From Stenotrophomonas acidaminiphila (lineage in GTDB: Bacteria; Pseudomonadota; Gammaproteobacteria; Xanthomonadales; Xanthomonadaceae), in contig NZ_LDJO01000026.1 in NCBI RefSeq assembly GCF_001431595.1, forward strand, positions 186,001 through 250,000: 64,000 bases of DNA. Direction: 5' to 3'. This document shows positions 27,830 through 38,843 of this stretch, piece by piece. A program made the position numbers and the translations under genes. Positions within the stretch are counted from its first letter, which is position 1, and each line of letters opens with the position of its first letter. The notes below the pieces were generated by a model. It did no database searches and was not told the DNA's origin. It worked only from the letters and a program-made list of their open reading frames with translations.

Positions 27830-29296
27830 TCAGGCGCGGCGCTTGTTCTTGGCTTCGTCCGAGCGCAGCTGCTGGATGCGCTCGAAGTAACCCGGCTCGA
27901 TGCCGGTGACGTAGTGGCCGTTGAAGCAGGACGAATCGAACGCCTTCAGCTCCGGATTGCCCTCGCGCACCGCCGCCTCCAGGTCCTCGAGGTCCTGGTA
28001 GACCAGCCAGTCGCAGCCCAGGTGCTTCTCGATGTCCTCGACGCTGCGCTCGTGCGCCACCAGTTCCTCGGCGGCCGGCATGTCGATGCCGTAGATGTTG
28101 GGGTGGCGCACCGGCGGCGCGGCGCTGGCCAGGTACACCTTGCGCGCGCCGGCGTCGCGCGCCATCTGCACGATCTGCTGGCTGGTGGTGCCGCGCACGA
28201 TAGAGTCGTCCACCAGCAGCACCACGCGGTTGCGGAACTCCAGGTGGATCGGGTTGAGCTTGCGGCGCACCGACTTCACCCGCTCGCCCTGCCCCGGCAT
28301 GATGAAGGTGCGGCCGACGTAGCGGTTCTTGACGAAGCCTTCGCGGTACTTCACGCCGAGCACGTTGGAAATTTCCAGCGCCGCGTCGCGCGAGGTGTCC
28401 GGGATCGGGATGATGGTGTCGATGTCGTGGTCGGGCCGCAGGCGCAGGATCTTCTCGCCCAGCTTCTGGCCCATGCGCATGCGCGCCTTGTGCACCGAGA
28501 CGTTGTCGATCATCGAATCCGGGCGTGCGAAGTACACGTATTCGAAGATGCAGGGCGTCTGCTGGGTGGTGGTGGCGCAGACCTCGGCGAACAGTTCGCC
28601 GCGCTCGGTGATGACCACCGCCTCGCCCGGGGCGACATCGCGCACGCGCTCGAACCCGAGCACGTCCAGCGCCACCGATTCGGAGGCCACGATGTACTCC
28701 TCGCCTTCGGCATGGCTGCGCTTGCCCAGCACCAGCGGGCGGATGCCGTGCGGGTCGCGGAAGGCCACCAGGCCCAGGCCCAGCACCACGCTGACCACCG
28801 CATAGCCGCCCTTGCAGCGGCGGTGCACGCCGGCCACGGCGCGGATCGCCGCCTCCGGGGTGAGCATGCGCTGCGCGTCCAGTTCGTAGGCGAACACGTT
28901 CAGCAGCACTTCGCTGTCCGAGTCGGTGTTGATGTTGCGGCGGTCGGCCTCGAACACCTGCTGGCGCAGCGCCTCGGTGTTGATCAGGTTGCCGTTGTGC
29001 GCCAGGGCGATGCCGTACGGCGAGTTGACGTAGAACGGCTGCGCCTCGTCGGTGCCTTCCGAGCCGGCGGTCGGGTAGCGCACGTGGGCGATGCCGATGC
29101 GGCCCCGCAGCAGTGCCATGCGCCGCTCGTCGAACACGTCGCGCACCAGCCCGTTGCCCTTTTCCACCCGCAACCGGGTGCCGTGCGCGGTGGCGATGCC
29201 GGCGGCATCCTGGCCGCGGTGCTGGAGGACGGTCAGGCCGTCATAGAGCTGCCCGGCGACGTTCTGGTTGCCGACGATTCCGACGATGCCACACAT
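27830..29296 (-). CDS. purF: Amidophosphoribosyltransferase
   Basis: First committed enzyme of purine synthesis: PRPP plus glutamine to 5-phosphoribosylamine. ATG 29296 gives [15 protein letters not shown], exposing Cys2 as glutaminase nucleophile without a propeptide; 488 aa. The Ntn glutaminase domain (2-235) has GIAHVRYPT and AHNGNL; the phosphoribosyltransferase domain has the PRPP loop [14 protein letters not shown] and [13 protein letters not shown]. It follows cvpA by 31 bases in the folC-SPOR-cvpA-purF order seen in E. coli. Longer in-frame starts run into cvpA and are rejected. Confidence 0.97.
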   Translation of the reverse strand: MCGIVGIVGNQNVAGQLYDGLTVLQHRGQDAAGIATAHGTRLRVEKGNGLVRDVFDERRMALLRGRIGIAHVRYPTAGSEGTDEAQPFYVNSPYGIALAHNGNLINTEALRQQVFEADRRNINTDSDSEVLLNVFAYELDAQRMLTPEAAIRAVAGVHRRCKGGYAVVSVVLGLGLVAFRDPHGIRPLVLGKRSHAEGEEYIVASESVALDVLGFERVRDVAPGEAVVITERGELFAEVCATTTQQTPCIFEYVYFARPDSMIDNVSVHKARMRMGQKLGEKILRLRPDHDIDTIIPIPDTSRDAALEISNVLGVKYREGFVKNRYVGRTFIMPGQGERVKSVRRKLNPIHLEFRNRVVLLVDDSIVRGTTSQQIVQMARDAGARKVYLASAAPPVRHPNIYGIDMPAAEELVAHERSVEDIEKHLGCDWLVYQDLEDLEAAVREGNPELKAFDSSCFNGHYVTGIEPGYFERIQQLRSDEAKNKRRA

Positions 29297-29327
29297 GTTG
29301 CGCGATCTCCGCTGGGCCGTGGCCCGG

Positions 29328-30059
29328 TTAACGTGAAGGGGGCCGTGCCTGGCCCGATGGCCCGGTCCGCGCCGGACCGGGGTGATCCGGGCGCACCTGC
29401 GCCGGATCGATATTGGAAGGCCACGCCTTCGCCGGGTCCTGGCGGCTGCCTCCGGTCGCGGCCGGCCGGGCGTCTTCCGCCCGTTCCGGCATCGCTTGCG
29501 GCAGTCCGCTGCCCGCTTCATGTTCGCTGAGTCCGGCATTATCGCCTGCCAGCACCGCCTTGCCCAAGTCCAGCAGCGGGTGCTCCGGCACGGCCGGCAG
29601 TTGCGGCAGCCGCGCGCGCAGCCAGTCGGCCGGCGGGCGCAGCCACGACGCCACCTGAGAACGCCGCCACGGCTCACCGTCGGCCACCGGAGTGAAGCCC
29701 AGCACCAGCACTGCCAGCACCGCCAGCAGCACGCCGCGCACGATGCCCAGGCCGAAACCGAACAGGCGGTCCGGTCCCTTCAGCAGCACCGTGGAATCGA
29801 CCACCCCGCGCAGCAGCAGGCCGATGGCCGAAACGACCAGCAGTACGCCGAAGAAGGCAATGGCGTGGCCGGCGGCATATTGGCCCAGGGTCGGCGTCGC
29901 ACCGCCACTGAGCATCACGCTGGCGTCATGGCCGAAGCGGAACGCGGCCCAGCCGGCCAGCAGCCAGCCGAGCACGCCGAACACGGTGGCCAGCAGGCCG
30001 CGCATCAGCCCGAACAGGGCCGATACCACGATCACCCCCAGCAGCAGCAGGTCGATCAC
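29328..30059 (-). CDS. cvpA: CvpA family membrane protein
   Basis: 243 aa, GTG start. Four hydrophobic segments in the first 130 residues ([75 protein letters not shown]) match CvpA (colicin V production protein). CvpA is needed for colicin V export in E. coli and is linked to envelope homeostasis. The C-terminus (about 140-243) is a low-complexity Pro/Ala/Arg-rich tail that is longer than in E. coli CvpA (162 aa). Placed between the SPOR gene and purF. Confidence 0.9.
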   Translation of the reverse strand: MIDLLLLGVIVVSALFGLMRGLLATVFGVLGWLLAGWAAFRFGHDASVMLSGGATPTLGQYAAGHAIAFFGVLLVVSAIGLLLRGVVDSTVLLKGPDRLFGFGLGIVRGVLLAVLAVLVLGFTPVADGEPWRRSQVASWLRPPADWLRARLPQLPAVPEHPLLDLGKAVLAGDNAGLSEHEAGSGLPQAMPERAEDARPAATGGSRQDPAKAWPSNIDPAQVRPDHPGPARTGPSGQARPPSR

Positions 30060-30095
30060 CGGTTGGACCGCCCGCGCATCAGGCTGCTTGCCGCA

Positions 30096-31109
30096 TCAGG
30101 GGTGCGGCCGGACCATGCCGGCGATGCCGACCTTGGCCGCGACCTGTGCCTTGAGCTGCTCGGCCTCGGCGCGATTGGCCACCGGGCCGACACGGACGCG
30201 GTTGAGCACGCCGTTGTCGGTGCGCACCTGTTCGACGAAGGCGCTGAAGCCGGCCGCACGCACCTTGTCGCGCAGCGCATTGGCGTCGGCCGGCTTGCCG
30301 AACGCCCCCAGCTGCACGGCGAAGCCGACGCTGCTGGCCGCCGGCGCGGGGGCGACCGCGGCCGGTGCAGGCTTGGACGCGGCAGGCTTGGCGGGCTCCG
30401 GCTTCTGTGCGGCCGGCTTGGACGCGTCGCGGACGTCCTGGCGGGCCGCAGCCACAGGCCGGGCGGGCTCGGCGGGCAGTGCTTCGGTGCGCACCGCCGG
30501 GGCGGCCGCGGCCGCAGCCGGGGGCGTAGCCGGGGTGGCCGGGGCGGCGGCCTGCGCCGCGGGCTCCTTGTCGGCGTCGAGCACCACCACCTGCGCGTTC
30601 ACGTCGCCGCGGACCTTGCCGGCCTCCAGCCGGACCAGCTCGGCCTGCGCGCGGTCGGCATACGGACCGATGCGCACGCGCCAGGCCGGACGCCCGTTGA
30701 TGGTGTCCTGCTGGCGGAAGCCCGGCAGGTTGGATTTCTTCAGGTGGGTGATCACCGCATCGGCATCGGCTTCGGTGGCGTAGGCGCCGAAGTTCACCGC
30801 GTAGTTGCCGGCCGCCGCGCTCGGCGGCAGCGCACCGCTGCCGGCATCCGCCGCCGGCGAGGCGGCGTCGGCCACGGGCTGCACGGCCGGCATGCCGGTG
30901 GCGCTGCCGGAGGCCGGCGCGCTGGGCGCGACCAGCGGCAGTTCGCGGGTTTCGAACTGGCCGTCGGCAGGCGCGTCGGGCGCGCGCAGCGGGACGTCCT
31001 GCACGCCACTGTCCGGCGCCGGGCCTTTGACCAGCATGGGCAGGAAGATCACGGCCAGGGCCACCAGCACGATGGCGCCAATCAATCGCTGTTTCAGGGG
31101 AGTATCCAC
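30096..31109 (-). CDS. Inner-membrane SPOR-domain protein with two SPOR modules
   Basis: 337 aa, GTG start. Single N-terminal membrane anchor (about 8-27, LIGAIVLVALAVIFLPML). Two SPOR peptidoglycan-binding modules can be read: residues about 102-178 (NYAVNFGAYATEADADAV; AWRVRIGPYADRAQAE) and about 261-335 (VGFAVQLGAFGKPADANAL; RVRVGPVANRAEAEQL). They are joined by a Pro/Ala/Lys-rich linker (180-258). It sits in the position of E. coli dedD (folC-dedD-cvpA-purF), a cell-division protein that binds denuded glycans at the septum. A role in division is inferred from domain and context. Confidence 0.88.
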   Translation of the reverse strand: MDTPLKQRLIGAIVLVALAVIFLPMLVKGPAPDSGVQDVPLRAPDAPADGQFETRELPLVAPSAPASGSATGMPAVQPVADAASPAADAGSGALPPSAAAGNYAVNFGAYATEADADAVITHLKKSNLPGFRQQDTINGRPAWRVRIGPYADRAQAELVRLEAGKVRGDVNAQVVVLDADKEPAAQAAAPATPATPPAAAAAAPAVRTEALPAEPARPVAAARQDVRDASKPAAQKPEPAKPAASKPAPAAVAPAPAASSVGFAVQLGAFGKPADANALRDKVRAAGFSAFVEQVRTDNGVLNRVRVGPVANRAEAEQLKAQVAAKVGIAGMVRPHP

Positions 31110-31146
31110 GGCAAGGCGTCTGGGCGGCAGGGCGGAATGTCCGGCG

Positions 31147-31152
31147 ATTATA
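31147..31152 (-). promoter_or_regulatory. -10 box upstream of the SPOR gene
   Basis: Minus strand TATAAT in the string GCATATAATCG, 38 bases ahead of the SPOR GTG; the same 11-mer occurs upstream of tdh. No good -35 box at 16-18 bases. Confidence 0.4.
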
Positions 31153-31205
31153 TGCGCGGCCGCCGCCGGCCACGGCCGCGCCAGCTGAACGGTGCTCGGC
31201 GCAGG

Positions 31206-32495
31206 TCAGCGCGCGGGCGCTGCTGCCGGATCCTGCAGCAGCGGCAATGCCTCGGCCACCGTGTGGAACGAGCCGAACACCAGCACCCGGTCGCCGCGGC
31301 GTGCCTGCTCCAGTGCCGCGGCCAGCGCCTGGCCGACGTCCGCGCAGGTCACGGCGCCGGCAGCGGCGGTACCGGCCAGCCGCTCGCGCAGCTGCCCGGC
31401 GTTCTGGCCGCGCGCGCCGTCGAGCCCGGCCAGGTACCAGCGGTCGATGCGCGCCTGCAGGGCCGCGACCACGCCGGCCGCGTCCTTGTCGGCCAGGGCC
31501 GCATACACCGCCAGCGTACGTCCGCTGGCCGGACGTGCCTGCAGCGCGGCGCCGAGGGCGGCGGCGGCCTGCGGGTTGTGGCCGACATCGACCAGCACTT
31601 CCACGCCGTCGCGATCGAACCGCTGCAGGCGCCCGGCGACCTGCGCCGCGGCCACGCCGCGCGCCCAGGCCGTACGCGGCAGCGGACGGTCCAGCGCGCG
31701 CAGCGCGGCGATGGCGGCGGCCGCGTTCGCCCGCTGCACCGGCGCCCACAGCGCCGGCTGCGGCAACTCGATGCGGAAGGAGACGTCACGCCAGCGCCAG
31801 GTCTCGGCGTCGATCGGCTCGGCGAAGAAATCGCTGCCGAAGCGGATCGCGTTGGCGCCCAGCACGTAGGCGCGGCGCAGCACGCTGGACGGCGGGTCGA
31901 TCTCGCCCAGGATCAGCGGTTTCCAGCCGCGGATGATGCCTGCCTTCTCGGTGCCGATGGCCTCGCGGTCGCTGCCCAGCCAATCGGCATGGTCGATGTC
32001 CACGGTGGTGATCACCGCCACGTCGGCATCGACGATGTTGACCGCGTCCAGGCGCCCGCCCAGCCCCACTTCCAGCACCGCCAGGTCCAGGCCGGCGCGC
32101 GCGAACGCCCACAACGCACACAGCGTGCCGTATTCGAAGTAGGTCAGCGCGGTGTCGCCACGCGCATCCTCCACGGCGTTGAAGCCCGCCACCAGGGTGG
32201 CGTCGTCGACGTCGGTGCCGTCGATGCGCACGCGCTCGTTGTAGGCCAGCAGGTGCGGCGAGGTATAGGCGCCCACCGCCCAGCCGGCGGCACGGGCGAT
32301 GGCCTCGATGAAGGCCACCGTCGAGCCCTTGCCGTTGGTGCCGCCGACCACGATGCAGCGCTGCGCCGGACGCTCCAGGCCCATGCGCGCGGCCACCTCG
32401 CGCACCCGCTCCAGGCCCATGGCGATGGGCTGCGGGTGCTGTCGGTCGATATGGGCGAGCCACTGTTCGAGCGTGGCGGGACGTGCGGAGGACAT
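31206..32495 (-). CDS. folC: Bifunctional folylpolyglutamate / dihydrofolate synthase
   Basis: Adds glutamate to dihydropteroate and to reduced folates, retaining them in the cell. ATG 32495 gives MSSARPATLEQWLAHID and 429 aa. The Mur-ligase P-loop is VVGGTNGKGSTVAF; further signatures are TSPHLLAYNERVRIDG, FEYGTLCALWAF, LEVGLGGRLDAVNIVD and VDIDHADWLG. C-terminal domain: DVGHNPQAA. It heads the folC-SPOR-cvpA-purF run. A separate TonB-C-like gene lies 95 bases upstream on the same strand. Confidence 0.95.
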   Translation of the reverse strand: MSSARPATLEQWLAHIDRQHPQPIAMGLERVREVAARMGLERPAQRCIVVGGTNGKGSTVAFIEAIARAAGWAVGAYTSPHLLAYNERVRIDGTDVDDATLVAGFNAVEDARGDTALTYFEYGTLCALWAFARAGLDLAVLEVGLGGRLDAVNIVDADVAVITTVDIDHADWLGSDREAIGTEKAGIIRGWKPLILGEIDPPSSVLRRAYVLGANAIRFGSDFFAEPIDAETWRWRDVSFRIELPQPALWAPVQRANAAAAIAALRALDRPLPRTAWARGVAAAQVAGRLQRFDRDGVEVLVDVGHNPQAAAALGAALQARPASGRTLAVYAALADKDAAGVVAALQARIDRWYLAGLDGARGQNAGQLRERLAGTAAAGAVTCADVGQALAAALEQARRGDRVLVFGSFHTVAEALPLLQDPAAAPAR

Positions 32496-32590
32496 GCGGG
32501 ATTCTCGGTGGCACGCGCCGGCGCACGGCGCGGCGGCGCGGATGGGGCGCACATGATACAGCCGTGCCGCCCCGCGCCCGGACGCCGCGC

Positions 32591-33364
32591 CTAGGGCGTG
32601 GCCACTGCGACCACCTGTGGTCGCTGCCTGCCACGGCTGGCGCGCAGCGTGGCCAGCGACTGGCGGCAGGCATCCAGGTCGTTGCCACACAGCACGCTGG
32701 TGACCACGAACCGGTGGCGGCCATCGCTGACCCGCCGGTTGCGCACCATCATCGGGCCCTCGAGCTGGAACAGGCTCAGGCCTTCTTCGTCGTGCAGCCA
32801 GAAATCCGCCTGCGCGCCATAGCGGCGGAACAGCGCCAGCGGACCGATCGTGGCGACCGCCTCGGGAATCGACAGGAAGCCGATCGGGTACGGATCGGGG
32901 ATGTAGCCCGGCAGCGTGCCGTCGGCATCCAGCACCGGCATCGGCACGTGTCCGCTGCGGCGCTCGTCGAAGAACGGGTCGCGCAGGCGCTGGCCGGCCT
33001 GCGCCGGGATCTCCTCGGGCAGCGGTTCGAACGCGAACGGCAGGCGGTAGCGCGGCTGGCCCCGGTATTCCGGCGGCACGGTCCAGGCACGGGCCGCCGC
33101 CAGCGCCGCCGCGTCCAGTACCGCCACGCCGGAGCCCTGCTCGACCCGTGCGGCCTCTACCCGTCCGCAGGCATCGGTGTCGATGATCACGTTGATCACA
33201 TAGCCGAGCAGGCGCCAAAGTTCCGCCGGCGGGTAGTGCGGCGCGCGGTTGGCCGCCGCTGAAAACGGCGGGCAGCCCCCGGCGGGCTGCGCCAGTGCCG
33301 GCAACGACCACAGCGCCAGCAGGGCCGCAGGCAGCCAGCGCGGCGGTAGCCGCAGGCGCGCCAT
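32591..33364 (-). CDS. Exported TonB C-terminal-domain protein
   Basis: 257 aa. Signal peptide MARLRLPPRWLPAALLALWSLPALAQ. The core (about 45-115) is a TonB_C fold: PHYPPAELWRLLGYVINVII, TDACGRVEAARVEQGSG, LDAAALAAARAWTVPPE. The C-terminal half is unlike TonB and contains several Asp/Pro-rich loops and a Cys pair region (SVLCGNDLDACRQSL). Lacks the TonB membrane anchor and Pro-rich spacer, so energy transduction is unlikely. Its ATG overlaps the stop of the histidine phosphatase gene (TAATG). Confidence 0.8.
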   Translation of the reverse strand: MARLRLPPRWLPAALLALWSLPALAQPAGGCPPFSAAANRAPHYPPAELWRLLGYVINVIIDTDACGRVEAARVEQGSGVAVLDAAALAAARAWTVPPEYRGQPRYRLPFAFEPLPEEIPAQAGQRLRDPFFDERRSGHVPMPVLDADGTLPGYIPDPYPIGFLSIPEAVATIGPLALFRRYGAQADFWLHDEEGLSLFQLEGPMMVRNRRVSDGRHRFVVTSVLCGNDLDACRQSLATLRASRGRQRPQVVAVATP

Positions 33365-34008
33365 TACAACGCCCGGTGCTTGGCCTCGCCGAAGAACGGG
33401 GTGTGGTGCGCGCAATCGTTCAGGCGCACCACTTCCAGGTGCTCCACGTCCGGCCCTTCGAGCAGGTTCAGCGTGGTCGGCGCCTGGCGGAAGGTCCACA
33501 GCTTGCCGATCGGCAGGCCCAGCACCTTGCACAGGATCACGCGGTTGACCGCGTCGTGCGCGACCACCAGCAGGGTGTCGTCCGCGCCCAGACCCTCGGC
33601 CGCGCGCGCCAGCCCACGCCAGCTGCGGTCCAGCACCTGGCGCAGCGATTCGCCGCCGGGCATCAGCACCGTATCGGGTTCCTCGCGCCAGGCGCGCAGG
33701 CGCGCGGGATCCTTGTCGTTGATCTCGCTGGCCAGCAGGCCTTCCCATTCGCCGTGGGCGATTTCCTGCAGGTCCGCATCGGTCTGCAGCATCGAGGCGC
33801 GGGCACTGCCCAGCGCGGCACGCGCGGTGCTCTGCGCGCGCGAAAGCGGCGACGCCACCGCGCGGGCGATCTCGATCGACTGCAGGCGCTCGCCCAGTGC
33901 CCTGGCCTGTGCTTCGCCTACCGGCGACAGCGGGATGTCGATCTGGCCCTGGTAGCGGCCTTCGGCGTTCCACGGCGTTTCGCCGTGGCGGGCAAGCAGG
34001 ATGCGCAT
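33364..34008 (-). CDS. Histidine phosphatase (GpmB/CobC-like)
   Basis: 214 aa phosphoglycerate-mutase superfamily enzyme. The phospho-histidine motif is LLARHGETPWNAEGRYQG (His8), followed by SPLSRAQSTA, the catalytic Glu in EIAHGEWEG, and the second His in LVVAHDAVNR. Such small members are usually phosphatases (GpmB, alpha-ribazole phosphatase) rather than glycolytic mutases. The neighbouring folC and TonB-like genes do not settle the substrate. ATG 34008 is chosen because it yields the family's MRILLARHGE start; the longer frame upstream crosses the intergenic region. Confidence 0.88.
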   Translation of the reverse strand: MRILLARHGETPWNAEGRYQGQIDIPLSPVGEAQARALGERLQSIEIARAVASPLSRAQSTARAALGSARASMLQTDADLQEIAHGEWEGLLASEINDKDPARLRAWREEPDTVLMPGGESLRQVLDRSWRGLARAAEGLGADDTLLVVAHDAVNRVILCKVLGLPIGKLWTFRQAPTTLNLLEGPDVEHLEVVRLNDCAHHTPFFGEAKHRAL

Positions 34009-34124
34009 GCAGTTGGGAGTCCGTGGCGAGGGGCAGGCATCATAGCCTGTCGCCGCCGTGCCGCAGGCGTCGGTTGCCCGCGTTACGAATCCCCGGCGAG
34101 CGCACGGCCGCGGCCCGGGCAGAC

Positions 34125-34149
34125 GCCGGCCGGCACGTTGCCGGCCGGC
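34125..34149. repeat. 10-bp inverted repeat GCCGGCCGGC
   Basis: Two copies of the self-complementary 10-mer GCCGGCCGGC flank ACGTT in the 226-base divergent region between the phosphatase gene and the proline-rich membrane protein gene. Possible operator or structural element; no T-tract. Confidence 0.5.
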
Positions 34150-34234
34150 GACAGGCGTTACCATGACGGCCCCGATCCGCTGCACGGTGTGACTCCCACA
34201 TGAGGGCCAGCAGCTCCAACGCCCGCAAGGTGGC

Positions 34235-35086
34235 ATGAGCAGCGCTTCGCTTTCCCCGCCGTCCGCTCCCCCGCGCTGGACCGAACGCCTGCAACCGTGG
34301 GCGGCCGCTTTGGTCAGCGCGCTGCTGCACCTGCTGGTGCTGCTGCTCCTGCTGCATTCCGCGCCACCGGTGGTGACCACGCCGCAGGGTACCGCCGGCG
34401 GCGGCCGGGTCAAGGTGGATTTCGTCGGCGAGGCGCCGCCCTCCCCGACCCCTGCCCGCCAGCCGCCGGGACCGAAGCAGGAGGACGCGCACAAGAAGCC
34501 CGCCAGGCCCACCGCCCGCCGCCAGGCCGACGCCCGCAAGCCGGTGCCGGAAGCCCGCTACATCGAACCCCCGGCCGAACCGGAACAACGCCAGGCCCGC
34601 AGCGAGGAGCCGCCCGCCCCCGAGCCGACGCAGGCCGCGGCCACCCAGCCGCCGGAAAGCGTGCAGCGCCGGCCGCAGACCTGGACCGGGCGCCCGCCGG
34701 GCTGGCAGCCGCGCGACACCGCCCCCGACGACGGACGCAGTTCCGGGCCGGTCAACCGCAACGGCTACCGCAACGACATGGCCGCCGGCGAGCCGGCCAT
34801 GGAAGTGGGCGGTTACCAGATCGTCTACGACCTGCTGGGCGAAGCCCGGCTGCGCAGCTGGATGGAGCAGGGCGTGAAGGAGCTGTCCATTCCGCTGCCC
34901 GGGACTACCTACCTGATGGTCTGCCCGGCCGAAGTCGCGCTCAGGCGCGGCTCCAGCAAGTGCCGCCTGCTGCCTCCCGACGCGCCCGAACTGCAGTCCA
35001 TCGGCGATGCGCGCCAGGTTGTCACGGTGATGTACGTGTACCGGCGCGGCGAACTGGTCTGGCGCGGGCCGGGTCCGTACCGCTGA
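34235..35086 (+). CDS. Membrane-anchored protein with proline-rich stalk, function unknown
   Basis: 283 aa. N-terminal cytosolic tail of about 20 residues, one membrane helix (about 25-41, ALVSALLHLLVLLLLLH), then a long Pro/Ala/Lys/Glu-rich segment (about 60-165) resembling the TonB spacer, and a C-terminal globular region (about 183-283, VGGYQIVYDLLGEARLRSWM to VTVMYVYRRGELVWRG) with a Cys pair (VCPAEVALRRGSSKC). The C-terminal part shows no TonB_C signature I can recognise. The architecture suggests a periplasm-spanning protein. The ATG has AAGGTGG upstream. Confidence 0.7.
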   Translation: MSSASLSPPSAPPRWTERLQPWAAALVSALLHLLVLLLLLHSAPPVVTTPQGTAGGGRVKVDFVGEAPPSPTPARQPPGPKQEDAHKKPARPTARRQADARKPVPEARYIEPPAEPEQRQARSEEPPAPEPTQAAATQPPESVQRRPQTWTGRPPGWQPRDTAPDDGRSSGPVNRNGYRNDMAAGEPAMEVGGYQIVYDLLGEARLRSWMEQGVKELSIPLPGTTYLMVCPAEVALRRGSSKCRLLPPDAPELQSIGDARQVVTVMYVYRRGELVWRGPGPYR

Positions 35087-35305
35087 GACAACCGCGTCCC
35101 GGCGCCACTGCACCGCACCCTGCCTGCGCAGCGAGCGCCGTGCACGCGCGGGGACCACCGCGGCGGCCGGAGCGTCCGGGTGGGTCGGCCGCAGCGCGCG
35201 GTGCGGATCATGCGCACGGCCGCGGCCGGCGCCACCGGCAACAACCCTGCGCTCCCCCGGCATCGCCGCATGGGCGCGCCGCCAGCCGCGGGGACCATGA
35301 AAAAA

Positions 35306-35329
35306 CCCCGGACGGTTTCCCGTCCGGGG
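35306..35329 (-). terminator. Terminator of the S46 peptidase gene
   Basis: CCCCGGACGG/CCGTCCGGGG with loop TTTC; the plus-strand A-run AAAAAA before it gives a U-tract to the minus-strand transcript. Located 23 bases after the stop codon. Confidence 0.88.
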
Positions 35330-35352
35330 CTTTCAGCGAAACCGGGCGCGGC

Positions 35353-37518
<2,166 letters not shown>

Positions 37519-37612
37519 GAAGCGGACCCCGAAGATTGGAAACCCCGATTGTAGCGGGTGAAACCGTCGCCGTAGCGCCGCTTCCCGGTACGGGGGGCCA
37601 CACCCGCACGCA

Positions 37613-37618
37613 TATAAT
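37613..37618 (+). promoter_or_regulatory. -10 box upstream of tdh
   Basis: TATAAT inside GCATATAATCG, 31 bases ahead of the tdh ATG; no convincing -35 box. Confidence 0.4.
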
Positions 37619-37649
37619 CGGCACTCTTTCCCACTGCGGTTTCCCGGCA

Positions 37650-38687
37650 ATGACACAGAACACGATGCGCGCGCTGGTCAAGCGCGAGGCCACCAAGGGC
37701 ATCTGGATGGAAGAGGTGCCGGTGCCGGTGCCCGGCCCCAACGAAGTGCTGATCAAGCTCGAGAAGACCGCCATCTGCGGTACCGACCTGCACATCTACC
37801 TGTGGGACGAGTGGAGCCAGCGCACCATCAAGCCGGGCCTGACCATCGGCCACGAGTTCGTCGGCCGCATCGCCTCGATCGGCCCCGGCGTGACCGGCTA
37901 CGAAATCGGCCAGCGCGTGTCGGCCGAAGGCCACATCGTCTGCGGCCACTGCCGCAACTGCCGCGGCGGGCGCCCGCACCTGTGCCCCAATACCGTGGGC
38001 ATCGGGGTCAACGTCAATGGCGCATTCGCCGAGTACATGGTGATGCCGGCCAGCAACCTGTGGCCGATCCCGGACCAGATCCCGTCCGAACTGGCCGCGT
38101 TCTTCGACCCCTACGGCAACGCCGCCCACTGCGCGCTGGAGTTCGACGTGATCGGCGAGGACGTGCTGATCACCGGCGCCGGCCCGATCGGCATCATCGC
38201 CGCCGGCATCTGCAAGCACATCGGCGCGCGCAACGTGGTGGTCACCGACGTCAACGACTTCCGCCTGAAACTGGCCGCCGACATGGGCGCCACCCGCGTG
38301 GTCAACGTCGCCAACCAGTCGCTGAAGGACGTGATGGCCGACCTGCACATGGAAGGCTTCGACGTGGGCCTGGAGATGAGCGGCAACCCGCGCGCGTTCA
38401 ACGACATGCTCGACTGCATGTACCACGGCGGCAAGATCGCCATGCTCGGCATCATGCCCAAGGGCGCCGGCTGCGACTGGGACAAGATCATCTTCAAGGG
38501 CCTGACCGTGCAGGGCATCTACGGCCGCAAGATGTACGAGACCTGGTACAAGATGACGCAGCTGGTGCTGTCCGGCTTCCCGCTGGGCAAGGTGCTCACC
38601 CACCAGCTGCCGGTGGAGCGTTTCCAGGAAGGCTTCGAGCTGATGGAACAGGGCAAGGCCGGCAAGGTCGTGCTGAGCTGGAACTGA
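37650..38687 (+). CDS. tdh: L-threonine 3-dehydrogenase
   Basis: Oxidises L-threonine to 2-amino-3-ketobutyrate with NAD+, first step of threonine breakdown to glycine and acetyl-CoA. ATG 37650 gives [13 protein letters not shown] (345 aa); a second ATG at 37665 (MRALVKRE) is equally possible. Zinc-dependent medium-chain dehydrogenase: catalytic zinc ligands C43 (AICGTDLH) and H68/E69 (GHEF), structural zinc cysteines [15 protein letters not shown], Rossmann loop [11 protein letters not shown]. Its partner kbl lies about 7.5 kb downstream instead of adjacent. Confidence 0.96.
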   Translation: MTQNTMRALVKREATKGIWMEEVPVPVPGPNEVLIKLEKTAICGTDLHIYLWDEWSQRTIKPGLTIGHEFVGRIASIGPGVTGYEIGQRVSAEGHIVCGHCRNCRGGRPHLCPNTVGIGVNVNGAFAEYMVMPASNLWPIPDQIPSELAAFFDPYGNAAHCALEFDVIGEDVLITGAGPIGIIAAGICKHIGARNVVVTDVNDFRLKLAADMGATRVVNVANQSLKDVMADLHMEGFDVGLEMSGNPRAFNDMLDCMYHGGKIAMLGIMPKGAGCDWDKIIFKGLTVQGIYGRKMYETWYKMTQLVLSGFPLGKVLTHQLPVERFQEGFELMEQGKAGKVVLSWN

Positions 38688-38723
38688 GGCCCGGCTGCCG
38701 GGCCCGCCCGGTGTCCGCATGGG

Positions 38724-38747
38724 AAAGGCGCCGCAAGGCGCCTTTTT
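38724..38747 (+). terminator. tdh terminator
   Basis: AAAGGCGCC/GGCGCCTTT with tetraloop GCAA followed by TTTTT-rich sequence, 37 bases after the tdh stop. Confidence 0.9.
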
Positions 38748-38843
38748 CATGCGGCGACAGGCGATGCGCCGGAGCAGAAACGTCGTGAACTTCGGCGCCA
38801 GGGTGCGGTCACACGACCGTTCCCGCACATGGAGCTATCGCAT

